From: Marinobacter alexandrii
GTDB taxonomy: Bacteria > Bacteroidota > Bacteroidia > Cytophagales > Cyclobacteriaceae
Direction: 5' to 3'
Assembly (NCBI GenBank): GCA_039984955.1
Contig: JBDWTN010000001.1
Span: 37,377 to 101,376, forward strand
Length of the DNA stretch: 64,000 bases
The number at the start of each line of letters is the position of its first letter. Position 1 is the stretch's first letter. The notes beneath the pieces were generated by a model. The model had not been told where the DNA came from, ran no database searches, and saw only the letters and a list, made by a program, of their open reading frames with translations. Positions 47,944 to 57,801 of this stretch are shown piece after piece. The position numbers were made by a program, and so were the translations under genes.

Positions 47944-50202
47944 ATGATTAATGAAAAAATAGCTTTCTACCTCATATGCTCCCTCACCTTTCTTACAACT
48001 ATCTGTGCTCAAGACAATACGTTTATTGTAGTTGGTAAAGTCTATTCAAATGTGACTAAGGAGCCACTTCCTTTTAGTACACTCGGACTCCTAAATAACA
48101 CCAAAGGAACAATATGTAATTCAGTAGGAGCTTACAGACTTATTTTAAATAGAAAGTATAAAGGAGAGGCACTTCATGTCTCATATGTTGGATTCAAGTC
48201 TAAGTCAGTAGTGCTTTCTGGGGATAATCAAAAACTCGATATTTATTTGGAAGAAGACAACCAACAATTGAAAGAGGTGACGGTTACAAGCTTGACAGCA
48301 GAGGGAGTCTTTAGCCGTGCATTGGATAGTATTCCTAAAAACTATTACGATTCGCCTCATATAAGTAAGGGGTTTTATCGAATTACTTCAAAAAAAGATG
48401 ATCAGTATGTCCATCTCTCTGAGGCCGTTTTTGATTTGTATCGATCTAAGAAACCAAATAAAAACCAATTTAAGCTAGTTAGGATGAGGGCACTCACGGA
48501 TGAACGAGCAGCTCATTCGATGGATTTAGGATTAAAACCAAAGAGTATTTTTAATCAAGATGTTGTGAATACATCACTCATTGAAACAATGTTTAAAAAG
48601 AAGACAGTCAAGACTCATACGTTCATTCTGGAGGGGATTTACCCCCATGAGGGGAGAGAGGTTTACATCATTTCATTTGATTTGAATGATGGAGTAGACA
48701 AGCTTGGTTTTAAAGGGAAGGTTTTTATCGATACAGAAGACTTTGGATTTGTATATGTAGAATATGGTTTGAGCCCGAAAGGTATTCACCATTTTAAGTT
48801 CAATGTAGCTTATCGTGCCTTAATGGAGCTGTTTGACATTCATATTGAGGTTTTGAGTCAAACACAAAAGGTTACTTACAAGAAATCTGGAAAAAAATAT
48901 TATCTAAGTAATGTGATTGAGGATGGGAGTATCTCTATGAGAAGTACGCGTGAGCACTTTAACTTCAGTCTTGATGTTCACGTGGACTATTTGGTGACTT
49001 CCCTTCAGCTGAATGATGCAGTGCCATTTGAAAAAGAAGAAATGCTTGGCAAAGAAAAGCTAATCGAATTTCAGCATTCCGAATATGATTCAGTGTTTTG
49101 GAATGATCATACAATCATACTCCCAGATACAGACTTCAATGAAATCGCGAAAAAAATTGAATCCAATAATACAGCCGATGATATCAAAAAAGATATCAAA
49201 GGACGACTAAGAAAGTATCCTAAAGAAATCAATGCTAGGGTAGATTCAATTCTTACCTTTTACAATAGAAAGGGACTGTTTAATGGAAATGCATTGATTG
49301 CGAGAGATAATGAAATAGTTTTTACTGGTCAATACAATAATGAATTGACTAATAACCAAAGGGAGACTCAATTTAGGATAGGATCCACAAGCAAGACATT
49401 CACTTCAATGCTAATCATGCAGTTAGAAGCTGAAGGAAAATTGAGCTTTACAGATACCATTGGGAAGTTTATACCGGACTACCGACACGGTCATGTAACT
49501 ATTGAACAGTTACTCTCTCATCAATCTGGAATACCAAATTATCTGGCAAAGAATGAATATATGGTGCAATTATTTGATCGACCTTATGAGTCTAGAGAGC
49601 TTGTAAGCAAATTTTGTAGTGATTCATTGGAATTTGATCCAGGAAGTAAATTCCAATACTCAAATTCTGGCTTTCTACTCCTCGCATATATCGTAGAACA
49701 AGTGAGTGGCGTAGATTATAAAACATTTTTGAAAGAACAAATTTTTGATCCAGTCGAAATGAATTCCAGCTCGCATGGATCTCCGAAAGATGCCTCTATG
49801 CTTGCTGCAGGCTACTTCTATGGGAAACCAGAAACTTCATACTACTCGGAAAACGTGATTGGGTCAGGCGGCATTGTTTCAACTGTTGATGATTTGTTTT
49901 TGTGGAGTAAATCATTGGAAACAGAGCTACTCATCGACTCAGAAAAACTTCAAGAAGCATATGTTCCTAGAGCAGAGTATCTGGATTGGGAAGGAGATTA
50001 TGGATATGGATGGATGTTGGACAATTACATGTTCAAAGCTTCTAAGAAACATGAAATACATTACCACCCTGGAACAGACCTTGGATTCTTTTCCATGTTT
50101 TTGAAGCAACCAGATGAAGGAATTACAGTGATTCTGCTGTCAAATACAGGCCACTTCCCACGTTTTGAAATTACAGATTTGATTTTGAACGAATTGAATT
50201 GA
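47944..50202 (+). CDS. Serine hydrolase (beta-lactamase/class C fold) fused to carboxypeptidase-regulatory-like surface module
   Basis: 752 residues. Signal peptide (1-22), a CarboxypepD_reg-like domain (about 27-108), a beta-rich module to about 400 ending in FWNDHTIILPDTDF, and a C-terminal class C beta-lactamase fold (about 430-750). Catalytic motifs: Ser481-x-x-Lys484 (GSTSKTF), Tyr572-Ser-Asn574 (YSNSG), His708-Pro-Gly710 (the KTG-equivalent). The first 400 residues are the same arrangement as the whole protein encoded at 20778-22007. Such hydrolases act as D-Ala carboxypeptidases, esterases or peptidases; true beta-lactamase activity is not implied. Probably periplasmic or surface-exposed. 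Confidence 0.85.
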   Translation: MINEKIAFYLICSLTFLTTICAQDNTFIVVGKVYSNVTKEPLPFSTLGLLNNTKGTICNSVGAYRLILNRKYKGEALHVSYVGFKSKSVVLSGDNQKLDIYLEEDNQQLKEVTVTSLTAEGVFSRALDSIPKNYYDSPHISKGFYRITSKKDDQYVHLSEAVFDLYRSKKPNKNQFKLVRMRALTDERAAHSMDLGLKPKSIFNQDVVNTSLIETMFKKKTVKTHTFILEGIYPHEGREVYIISFDLNDGVDKLGFKGKVFIDTEDFGFVYVEYGLSPKGIHHFKFNVAYRALMELFDIHIEVLSQTQKVTYKKSGKKYYLSNVIEDGSISMRSTREHFNFSLDVHVDYLVTSLQLNDAVPFEKEEMLGKEKLIEFQHSEYDSVFWNDHTIILPDTDFNEIAKKIESNNTADDIKKDIKGRLRKYPKEINARVDSILTFYNRKGLFNGNALIARDNEIVFTGQYNNELTNNQRETQFRIGSTSKTFTSMLIMQLEAEGKLSFTDTIGKFIPDYRHGHVTIEQLLSHQSGIPNYLAKNEYMVQLFDRPYESRELVSKFCSDSLEFDPGSKFQYSNSGFLLLAYIVEQVSGVDYKTFLKEQIFDPVEMNSSSHGSPKDASMLAAGYFYGKPETSYYSENVIGSGGIVSTVDDLFLWSKSLETELLIDSEKLQEAYVPRAEYLDWEGDYGYGWMLDNYMFKASKKHEIHYHPGTDLGFFSMFLKQPDEGITVILLSNTGHFPRFEITDLILNELN

Positions 50203-50206
50203 TTTC

Positions 50207-51169
50207 CTATGCAGTATTCATCCACCTCCAGAACTTACCTAATAATGTTTTTGGTTCAGGTCGAACACCTTTAGCCTCCTCTTCGATAGGTTCAGTTTCT
50301 TGTTTGACTTTTCGTTTGACCTTCTTTGTCGTCTGTGTTTGTTCTAATTTCTGTTGATAATGAGCAGATCTAAGTTCTTTTAGCTTCTGCGCTTCTTGTT
50401 CTGTTCTTCTCTTTTCCTCTCGTGCTTCGTAAGCTTCTTGCTTACGTTTGGCTTTTAATCGACGTTTTTCCTTTTCTTCTTCGCTTAGTTGAGGTCGTTG
50501 GTATTTTCTTTCACGATTTGATTTTTTTTCTTGCTCTTCTTCGAGTTCAGATTTCTTCTTAGGTTCTGGAAGGTCAACTTTACCCAATACCTTCAAGCCA
50601 GACAATTCTTTTTTGGGTGCTTTTATCAGTTTGATTTTAGCAAGTTCGGCTGGTATTTCTTCAGATTCCAACATTTCTAGAAGCTTATCTGTTTGAATCA
50701 CTTCATCTTCTTTAGGAGTCAAGTCTTCTGACTTTAATTCTTCGATGATAACTCCAGACTCTTCCTTTGCAGGTTTTTCTTGAATGTAAACTGGTTCAAT
50801 CTCTCCTTCTACTGAAGCAATATCATCCAATGGAGTTTCAGGTATGGTAAGTGTCTTTTCTTTTTGAACAACATACTCAGAGTCTTCTGCATCCCATTCA
50901 GACTCCTCTTCAGTGGGTGATTTAGCTTCTTTGGTTTCCGTTATTGGCTCTTCCCTGACATCTTCCGGTTCTTCCTGGATGACTTCCAGTTCTTCCTGAA
51001 TTACTAGTTCTTTTACCGCCTCTATGCCAAAAAAATCCAAAACATCAGCTTCATCTTGATCATTTAACTTGGTATTGGAGTGAATTTCTTCTGTAGCATC
51101 ATTTTCTAGATAGGAGATGATGTCTTGTACACGAATGTCATATTTACGGGCTAGTTGTCCTAGTCTCAT
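50207..51169 (-). CDS. Acidic/basic low-complexity protein with IF2-N-like N-terminal domain
   Basis: 320 residues from the ATG at 51169 (the frame opens seven codons earlier at 51190). The first ~50 residues (MRLGQLARKYDIRVQDIISY...IHSNTKLNDQDEADVLDFFG) resemble the IF2-N subdomain of bacterial initiation factor 2. The rest is a long Glu-rich region and a Lys/Arg/Glu-rich helical region (EEEKEKRRLKAKRKQEAYEA), with LSGLKVLGKVDLPEPKKK in between, a phrase similar to the linker of Bacteroidota IF2. There is no GTPase domain. Possibly a ribosome- or RNA-binding protein; function unknown. Its stop is five bases from that of the hydrolase fusion. Confidence 0.72.
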   Translation of the reverse strand: MRLGQLARKYDIRVQDIISYLENDATEEIHSNTKLNDQDEADVLDFFGIEAVKELVIQEELEVIQEEPEDVREEPITETKEAKSPTEEESEWDAEDSEYVVQKEKTLTIPETPLDDIASVEGEIEPVYIQEKPAKEESGVIIEELKSEDLTPKEDEVIQTDKLLEMLESEEIPAELAKIKLIKAPKKELSGLKVLGKVDLPEPKKKSELEEEQEKKSNRERKYQRPQLSEEEKEKRRLKAKRKQEAYEAREEKRRTEQEAQKLKELRSAHYQQKLEQTQTTKKVKRKVKQETEPIEEEAKGVRPEPKTLLGKFWRWMNTA

Positions 51170-51190
51170 TGGTATAGGGAGTTTAAGCAT

Positions 51191-51506
51191 AGCAAAGCTA
51201 GTGGTTACTTCGCTTTTTTGTAACTCTAAAGCGAGCTAAAAAGTGAAATTTCAGTCAAAGAGTAAAATGAATCAAACACAATTGAATTTATGATTGATGA
51301 ATGTAGGAATAAACATGCCTGAGTGGTGTCATAACCACATCAAATAGTATCAAGAACAAATAAACTATCCAACACATTAGTTAAGAGAATAGGGAAAATT
51401 CAATGGCATAACTAATATTACTTTTTTACTTATAAAATCGATATTAAGTAAGGGAAATGGAGATCATGATTGATATCTTTATGACAAACTCTTAATTAAA
51501 ATGTAT
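51191..51506. other. About 316-base gene-free stretch before the uptake operon
   Basis: No coding region seen. It lies between the divergent IF2-N-like gene and the lipocalin-like gene and should carry the promoter of the uptake operon. A TATCTTTA run at about 51474-51481 is one base off the TAnnTTTG box, and there is a small GTGGT/ACCAC hairpin near 51326-51341. No clear regulatory element could be assigned. Confidence 0.45.
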
Positions 51507-52085
51507 ATGAAGAAAATTATTTACGTATTCGCCCTTTTATGTGGATTTGCTTTTTTAACCTCTTGTGGAAGTGATGATGGACCATCAGTAGATCCTATTA
51601 TTGGTACATGGGAGTTATTTAATGTCTCTTCAAACGTTACTGAGTCTGATTTTGAATATCTAGAGTTTTCAGACCGAGCAAGTCTTTTCGGAGAAGACGT
51701 ATACAGTATCGAATTTCTCGCCGATGGAACTTACGAACGAATTTTGGAGGAAGTCCCCCTTACTGGAGGATCTATTGGTAATATTGATGATGATGGCGAA
51801 TGGGAATTGGATGAGGATGGAGACTTATTTTTAGAAGTAGATGGTACTGAAATAGGAGGATTATCTTATGAATATTCAGTAGCTGAAATAACGGGATCTG
51901 ATCTTATTTTAGAATTTTCAGAAGCGGGCTCAGCGTTTCCCCAAACAAAAATTAATGAATGGTTTGCCGATGGGACAATTGACGGAGATGGTGCCTTTAC
52001 AGTAACAGATTCTGAATTTGATTCGCTAGCGACTAATTTTTCACAAAATATAAACACTACATTTTCTTTAAAATTTAGTAAGTAG
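51507..52085 (+). CDS. Lipocalin-like lipoprotein, first gene of the uptake operon
   Basis: 192 residues from the ATG at 51507 (51501 is an alternative start two codons earlier). Signal peptide with lipobox FLTSC (Cys20). The mature protein opens with DPIIGTWELFNVSS, the start of lipocalin-like domains of Bacteroidota, and ends with a beta-strand (NTTFSLKF). Strongly acidic. It lies 33 bases before susC, so it is presumably part of the same transcript and may bind the substrate at the cell surface. The ligand is unknown. Confidence 0.8.
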   Translation: MKKIIYVFALLCGFAFLTSCGSDDGPSVDPIIGTWELFNVSSNVTESDFEYLEFSDRASLFGEDVYSIEFLADGTYERILEEVPLTGGSIGNIDDDGEWELDEDGDLFLEVDGTEIGGLSYEYSVAEITGSDLILEFSEAGSAFPQTKINEWFADGTIDGDGAFTVTDSEFDSLATNFSQNINTTFSLKFSK

Positions 52086-52118
52086 TAATTCGAAATTTTG
52101 GCTTAGGCGTAAAATGTT

Positions 52119-55100
52119 ATGAGAGAGGGATTGTCAATTTTACTCCTTATTGTGCTATGTGGCATTGCCTATGCACAATCAACCATCAACGGAAAAATCG
52201 TTGATACTACAGGAGAACCTCTTATAGGAGTCACTATTTTCAATGAAACTACTGAAAAAGGGGTAGTCACTGATATTGAAGGAAACTTCGTATTGATGAT
52301 GTCACGAGGAGATGCACTAGTAGTGAAGATGCTAGGTATGAAAGAACAACGTATCTCATATAGCGGACAATCCTCACTCAGTATTACTTTAGAAGAAGAA
52401 GTGACTTCCATTGGAGAAGTAGTGATTACAGGGTTCCAAGAAGTCAACAGGAAACTATTCACGGGTGCTGCAGAAAGCTTGAAGATGGATGATATTCGTC
52501 CTCAAGGTATGGTAGACGTTAGTCGAGTTCTGGAGGGACAAGTGGCGGGAGTAAATGTAGAGAACGTTTCTGGTACATTTGGTACAGCGCCAAGGATACG
52601 AATTAGGGGAAATGCGTCTATTAACGGGAATAATCAACCACTTTTTGTTATTGATGGAGTGATATTGGAGGATTTGGCAAATGTCAATACAGATGATCTT
52701 ATCTCCGGGAATGCCAATTTGTTGGTGAGCTCTTCTATTGCTAACCTAAACCCCAATGATATTGAATCATTTCAGATCTTAAAAGATGCTTCAGCTACAG
52801 CTATTTATGGCGCACGGGCGGCCAATGGAGTTGTTGTTATTACAACCAGAAGGGGAAAAAGTGGAAAATTGCAAGTGAATTACAGTGCCAACTTTTCAGG
52901 GAAGTTGCGACCTACTTACAATCAATTTGATCTACTGAATTCTGCAGAGGAACTTTCTGTTTATCGGGAATTGGCAAACAAAGGTCTGATTGATATCAGT
53001 ACAGCTGTGCGAGCACGGAACTTCGGAGCAGTAGGTAAGATGTTCAGTTTGATTGCAGCGAAAGATATTCCCTGGGGACCTGGAGGAACTCTCAACGAAT
53101 CCTTTTTGAATCAATACGAAAATGCAAATACAGATTGGTTTGGTACATTATTTCGAGATTTAGGCCTTCAACAACAGCATTCCTTAAGTTTTACCACTGG
53201 AAGCGAAAAGGCTAATAATTATTACTCTTTTAGCTATTTAAATGATCAAGGTCAAACGATAGCAGATCGAGTAAGTCGTTTTACTGGAACTGCTAGAAAC
53301 ACTTATTTCATATCAGATAAATTCACTTTTGGCCTTAAATTAAGTGCTAGTTATAGAGATCAGAAAGCACCAGGTACGCGCAATAGAGAGTTAGATCCAA
53401 TAACAGGACAATTCAATCGAGACTTTGATATCAATCCTTACAGCTACAGTCTCAATACTGCAAGATCCATACGCCCTTTTGATGAAAATGGTGACTTAGA
53501 GTTTTTTAGGAGAAATTTTGCCCCTTTTAATATTTTAGACGAATTAGACAATAACTTCATTGACATTCGTGTAGTCGACATTTCTGCTCAGACTAATTTT
53601 GATTTCGATCCGATAGACAACTTGAGTATAAAAGGGGTGTTTCAGGTGAGATATGCTGATACTCGAAGAGATCATGTAGTAACTGAGCGTTCCAATCAAG
53701 CGGAAGCTTTCCGTGCTGATGGTACGCAGTTTATTCAAGATGCCAACAATCTGCTTTTTAATGACCCAAATAATCCTGGACTTAATCCAGTGGTGGTATT
53801 GCCCGAAGGAGGATTTAATTTTCAAGATCAAAATGACTTATTCAACTTTTTTGGGCGTATGAGCGCAGAGTGGTCTAAGACATTTAACTCTGTGCATCAA
53901 ATAAATGCACTTGCTGGACAAGAACTACGATTTACAAATAGATCCTCTACTAGTGCTACTGGTTTGGGAGTTGTATTTGGAAGTGGGGGAGTCGTTGCGA
54001 CGGACCCTAATATCATAGAGTTTTTTAATCTTCAAAACATCGATTATTTCTCCATTGATGAAGAACGTGATCGATTTGTAGGTTGGTTTTTAAATGGAGG
54101 CTATTCGTACAAATCGAAATACGTAGCAAATTTCACGTTGAGGTACGATGGTTCAAACCAACTTGGCAGAAGTAGACAAGCTCAATTTCTCCCAACATGG
54201 AATGTAAGCGGCGCATGGAATGTGTTTAACGAATCTTTCGCTGAAAATATGCCGGTACAAAACCTTAAGTTAAGAGCAACTTATGGCGTTTCAGGAAATC
54301 TTCCTCCTAATGCTAGCGCACTTTTGAATATTCAATCAGACATCACTATTCGCCCGACAGATGTAGAACCAGTTCTATTCATTGAAGATCTTACGAATAC
54401 AGAATTAACTTGGGAGAAGCTACAAGAGTTTAATATAGGTGTTGACTTTTCCGTATTGGATGGAAGAATAGGAGTGAACTTTGACTACTACAAAAGAACT
54501 TCGTTTGACTTGATAGGTACAGTACAGACCAGTGGAGTAGGAGGTCAGGGGCTGAAGGTTGGAAACTTTGCTGATATGGAAATAAATGGGTTTGAATTTA
54601 CCGTCAACTCATTAAATATGGAAAGAGAAAATTTTAGCTGGCGAACGAACTTTAATATGGGGTATAGTCAGGATCGAATTACAAAACTTGACTTTGGTCC
54701 GCGTTTCGTAGATGCCATTGGTCAAGCAGGAGCTGCGGTTCTAGGTAGACCTAGGAGGTCATTGTACTCGACCGATTTTGCGGGATTGAATAATGCAGGT
54801 ATCCCTACCTTTTTTGGTAGTGAAGGACAACAAGTATTTGAATTCGATCTACAAAATAGAGAAGGATTGGAAGAGACATTGATATTTGAGGGATCAACTG
54901 AACCTAGAGGATCAGGAGGCTTTACTAACACTTTTAAGTATAAACAATTCACTCTTTCAGTATTGTTGTCATATAAATTTGATTATAAAATTCGACTGAA
55001 TGACGCCTTCTTTTCAAGTTATACTGATTTCGACGCATTACCAGGCGAGTTAGTAAATAGATGGGCAGTTCCGGGAGATGAAGATATTACAGATATTCCA

Positions 55101-55421
55101 GTCATTCTTGATGCGAATACCTTGGCACAAGGAGGAAGTACGGTTCAAGCCTATCAATTATATAATAAAAGTACTGTTCGAATAGCAGACGGAGATTTTG
55201 TGCGATTGAAAACGGTAAGATTAAGTTACAATGTGCCATCAGGCTTTACGGAGCGTTTAGGGTTTAGCAATTTTAATATATCTGTTGAAGGACAAAATCT
55301 TGCTCTTTTATACTCCGATAGAGAAAATTTAAGAGGGCAGGATCCCGAGTTTTTTAGTACAGGTGGTATTGCGTTACCACAACCTAGATTGATTACTTTT
55401 TCATTAAATGTGGGCTTTTAG
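52119..55421 (+). CDS. SusC/RagA-family TonB-linked outer-membrane transporter
   Basis: 1100-residue TonB-dependent channel. Signal peptide (1-19), CarboxypepD_reg-like domain (about 22-97: INGKIVDTTGEPLIGVTIFN), plug with IRIRGNASINGNNQPLFVIDG and DASATAIYGARAANGVVVITT (about 165-245), then a 22-strand barrel ending in the outer-membrane signature FSLNVGF. It imports a bound oligomer with energy from TonB-ExbBD. It abuts the SusD gene without a gap. What it carries is not shown by sequence; the neighbour genes suggest something other than a plain polysaccharide, as no glycoside hydrolase is present. Confidence 0.95.
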   Translation: MREGLSILLLIVLCGIAYAQSTINGKIVDTTGEPLIGVTIFNETTEKGVVTDIEGNFVLMMSRGDALVVKMLGMKEQRISYSGQSSLSITLEEEVTSIGEVVITGFQEVNRKLFTGAAESLKMDDIRPQGMVDVSRVLEGQVAGVNVENVSGTFGTAPRIRIRGNASINGNNQPLFVIDGVILEDLANVNTDDLISGNANLLVSSSIANLNPNDIESFQILKDASATAIYGARAANGVVVITTRRGKSGKLQVNYSANFSGKLRPTYNQFDLLNSAEELSVYRELANKGLIDISTAVRARNFGAVGKMFSLIAAKDIPWGPGGTLNESFLNQYENANTDWFGTLFRDLGLQQQHSLSFTTGSEKANNYYSFSYLNDQGQTIADRVSRFTGTARNTYFISDKFTFGLKLSASYRDQKAPGTRNRELDPITGQFNRDFDINPYSYSLNTARSIRPFDENGDLEFFRRNFAPFNILDELDNNFIDIRVVDISAQTNFDFDPIDNLSIKGVFQVRYADTRRDHVVTERSNQAEAFRADGTQFIQDANNLLFNDPNNPGLNPVVVLPEGGFNFQDQNDLFNFFGRMSAEWSKTFNSVHQINALAGQELRFTNRSSTSATGLGVVFGSGGVVATDPNIIEFFNLQNIDYFSIDEERDRFVGWFLNGGYSYKSKYVANFTLRYDGSNQLGRSRQAQFLPTWNVSGAWNVFNESFAENMPVQNLKLRATYGVSGNLPPNASALLNIQSDITIRPTDVEPVLFIEDLTNTELTWEKLQEFNIGVDFSVLDGRIGVNFDYYKRTSFDLIGTVQTSGVGGQGLKVGNFADMEINGFEFTVNSLNMERENFSWRTNFNMGYSQDRITKLDFGPRFVDAIGQAGAAVLGRPRRSLYSTDFAGLNNAGIPTFFGSEGQQVFEFDLQNREGLEETLIFEGSTEPRGSGGFTNTFKYKQFTLSVLLSYKFDYKIRLNDAFFSSYTDFDALPGELVNRWAVPGDEDITDIPVILDANTLAQGGSTVQAYQLYNKSTVRIADGDFVRLKTVRLSYNVPSGFTERLGFSNFNISVEGQNLALLYSDRENLRGQDPEFFSTGGIALPQPRLITFSLNVGF

Positions 55422-56912
55422 ATGAGAAACATAAAATTGAAATTGGTAAACCTTCCAACACAAATTTTGTGTTTAACATTAGTGCTTGCTATAGGTGCAT
55501 GCAGTGATTTTTTAGATGAAGATCCGGATAATAGAGTAGAGGTAGATAACTTAGAAAAAGCAGCACAGCTTTTAGTAAATGCATACTCTTTAGCTAGCCC
55601 AAATTTCACCGATTGGATGACTGATGACGTTCAATTCACTTTGGGAACAACACAGAGACTTAGTCATGAGCAGATATATAAATGGGAAGATGTTACCACA
55701 GGGCCTACAGATGCCGATACTCCTGATTTTTTTTGGTTCCAGACATATGAAGCCATTGCTCATGCGAACGAAGTGTTGCAATTACTGGAGGACTTACCAG
55801 TAGATACGGGCGAAGATCAAGCAAGAAGAGATGCCATAGAAGCTGAAGCACGCCTGACTAGGGCATACGGTCATTTCATGTTGGTTAATCTTTTCGGTCA
55901 GCATTTTGATGCTAATAGTAATTCTGATGGAGTCCCATACATCAAAACTCCTGAATCTACTTTCCTAGCTGAATATGAGCGTAAATCTGTTCGCAGAATT
56001 TATAGCGAAGTTGAGGATGATTTATTAATTGGATTGGATTTAGTAGACGATAGTTTCTTTGAGAATTCTGGAAAATATCATTTTAACAAAAATGCTGCGT
56101 TAGCCTTCGCCTCTCGATTTTACTTATTTAGCGGAGAATTTATTAAATGTGTTCAGTATAGTGATCAGTTATTGGGGTCAAATCCTGAGAATTTCATAAG
56201 AGATTTGACGTCAGATAGATTCCAACTAGCTAGTGCATCTGTTGCAGAATACCCCCGCCTATACACGTCACCTGATCTCTCTAGCAACCTATTACTTATT
56301 CGGAAAATCTCGTTGGTACAAAGAACTGATTTTGCATATGGTCCTGAACGAAATTTCTATTCTAGTTTATTTGGATCAGGCCCGCTTGGAGGACTAAATG
56401 ATGAAAGAGAAAATCCAGCCTTTGTAAAAGGGCTTAACAATGTTTACCCAGCTCGCTATGAAGGCTTATTCGAACGCGCAAGCCTTAATTCAAGTGTGGG
56501 TTTTCCTTACTACATACATATCGCTTTTAGTGGTGAGGAAGTAGTATTGAATAGAGCAGAAGCTAACGCATATCTTGGGAATTTCGACAGGTCTATCGAT
56601 GATATTCAAGCACTTAGTGAGAAACGTTTTAGTGGAGGAACACCTTTGCTCACCAGAGAAGTGCTAAGCGATTTCTATAATAGTGGTAACGATTTGAACA
56701 ATATTCTTTCTTATTTGATTTTTCTGGAAAGAAGAAAAGAATTTATCATGCAAGGAATGAGGTGGTATGATATTAAACGATATCAATTAAGTGTTGAGCA
56801 CGATTTAATCGATGGGTCATTGATTCAGCTCAATGAAGACGATCGAAGAAAAGCATTGCAAATTCCACAATCTGCTATAGATGTAGGTGGATTGGAACCA
56901 AACCCTAGATGA
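55422..56912 (+). CDS. SusD/RagB-family substrate-binding lipoprotein
   Basis: 496 residues; the lid and surface binder for the SusC channel. Lipobox AIGACSDF with Cys27 and the typical SDFLDEDPDN start of mature SusD proteins; helical TPR-like part (about 38-230) and C-terminal RRKEFIMQGMRWYDIKRYQLS, the SusD hallmark. It starts one base after the susC stop and the HExxH gene begins one base after its own stop, so translation is coupled. Confidence 0.95.
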   Translation: MRNIKLKLVNLPTQILCLTLVLAIGACSDFLDEDPDNRVEVDNLEKAAQLLVNAYSLASPNFTDWMTDDVQFTLGTTQRLSHEQIYKWEDVTTGPTDADTPDFFWFQTYEAIAHANEVLQLLEDLPVDTGEDQARRDAIEAEARLTRAYGHFMLVNLFGQHFDANSNSDGVPYIKTPESTFLAEYERKSVRRIYSEVEDDLLIGLDLVDDSFFENSGKYHFNKNAALAFASRFYLFSGEFIKCVQYSDQLLGSNPENFIRDLTSDRFQLASASVAEYPRLYTSPDLSSNLLLIRKISLVQRTDFAYGPERNFYSSLFGSGPLGGLNDERENPAFVKGLNNVYPARYEGLFERASLNSSVGFPYYIHIAFSGEEVVLNRAEANAYLGNFDRSIDDIQALSEKRFSGGTPLLTREVLSDFYNSGNDLNNILSYLIFLERRKEFIMQGMRWYDIKRYQLSVEHDLIDGSLIQLNEDDRRKALQIPQSAIDVGGLEPNPR

Positions 56913-56913
56913 T

Positions 56914-57801
56914 ATGAAGCAGAGAACTTTGAAAAAAGCAATTCAAATAGCTGGTTTAAGTTTTTTGATGGTTATATCCATGATCAGCTGCTATCCTGAG
57001 GAAGCCTTGAACGAGCCGGTAAAGGACACAGATGATGGTATTAAAACCGAATTAGATCAATACATCGAAACTAATTTCACGGAAGAGTATGGAATGGCTA
57101 TTCGGTATCGATTTGTAGATAATTATGTAGATGTAGGAGAGCGTGTAAGTCCACCTCAATTGGAGATGGTAAGACCTATGCTAGACTTCATAGATGAGTT
57201 TTGGATTGATCCATATATGGATATACCAGGAGGTGAGGCTTTCTTTAGAGATCATGTGCCTTCTGAAATTATTCTTTTAGGAGGTTTGATTTACAATACG
57301 GATGGAACAGTGGTTTTAGGAACTGCTGATGCAGGCGCTCGTATCACGCTCACAAATGTCAACGCTGTTGATCCAGAGGACGATGATTGGAGAACGCTAC
57401 AATTGCAAACAGTGTATCACGAATTTGCGCATACGGTTCATCAATTGTACAAACTTCCAAATGCTTTTGAAACAATCTCTCCAAGGGGATACACAGGGCC
57501 AGGGTCTTGGTTTGTGTTAACAGATGAGGAAGCCTTGCAGCGCGGATTTGTTTCTCCTTATGCGACAAGTTCACCAAATGAGGATTTTGCTGAGACTGTA
57601 GCTTTTTTTCTTTTTGACCGTGATTTTGATGCAAATTTCATGACTCAAGATGATACCTGTGCTACAAGTGATTGTGCATCTGCAAACGAAGGAAAACTAA
57701 TGGTAACAGAAAAACTGGCAGCTATTGATGATCATTATCAACAAGTTACAGGTATCAGTCTAGTGGAATTACGAGAGGCAATACAAAATAGGTTGCCATG
57801 A
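56914..57801 (+). CDS. Substrate-import-associated zinc metallohydrolase lipoprotein (HExxH)
   Basis: 295 residues from the ATG at 56914; lipobox SMISC (Cys26). The zinc site is His169-Glu170-x-x-His173 in VYHEFAHTVHQ, and NEDFAETVAFFL (Glu227) supplies the third ligand in gluzincin fashion. This is the lipoprotein family known to travel with SusC/SusD pairs and named for substrate import. It is expected to cut or process the imported material, most likely a peptide or protein, at the surface or in the periplasm. It overlaps the DUF4302 gene by four bases (ATGA). Confidence 0.9.
   Translation: MKQRTLKKAIQIAGLSFLMVISMISCYPEEALNEPVKDTDDGIKTELDQYIETNFTEEYGMAIRYRFVDNYVDVGERVSPPQLEMVRPMLDFIDEFWIDPYMDIPGGEAFFRDHVPSEIILLGGLIYNTDGTVVLGTADAGARITLTNVNAVDPEDDDWRTLQLQTVYHEFAHTVHQLYKLPNAFETISPRGYTGPGSWFVLTDEEALQRGFVSPYATSSPNEDFAETVAFFLFDRDFDANFMTQDDTCATSDCASANEGKLMVTEKLAAIDDHYQQVTGISLVELREAIQNRLP

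Noticed and set aside
47944..50202. Antibiotic-resistance beta-lactamase
   Set aside because: SxxK/YSN/HxG motifs are shared by esterases and D-Ala peptidases, and the N-terminal surface module is not seen in resistance enzymes.
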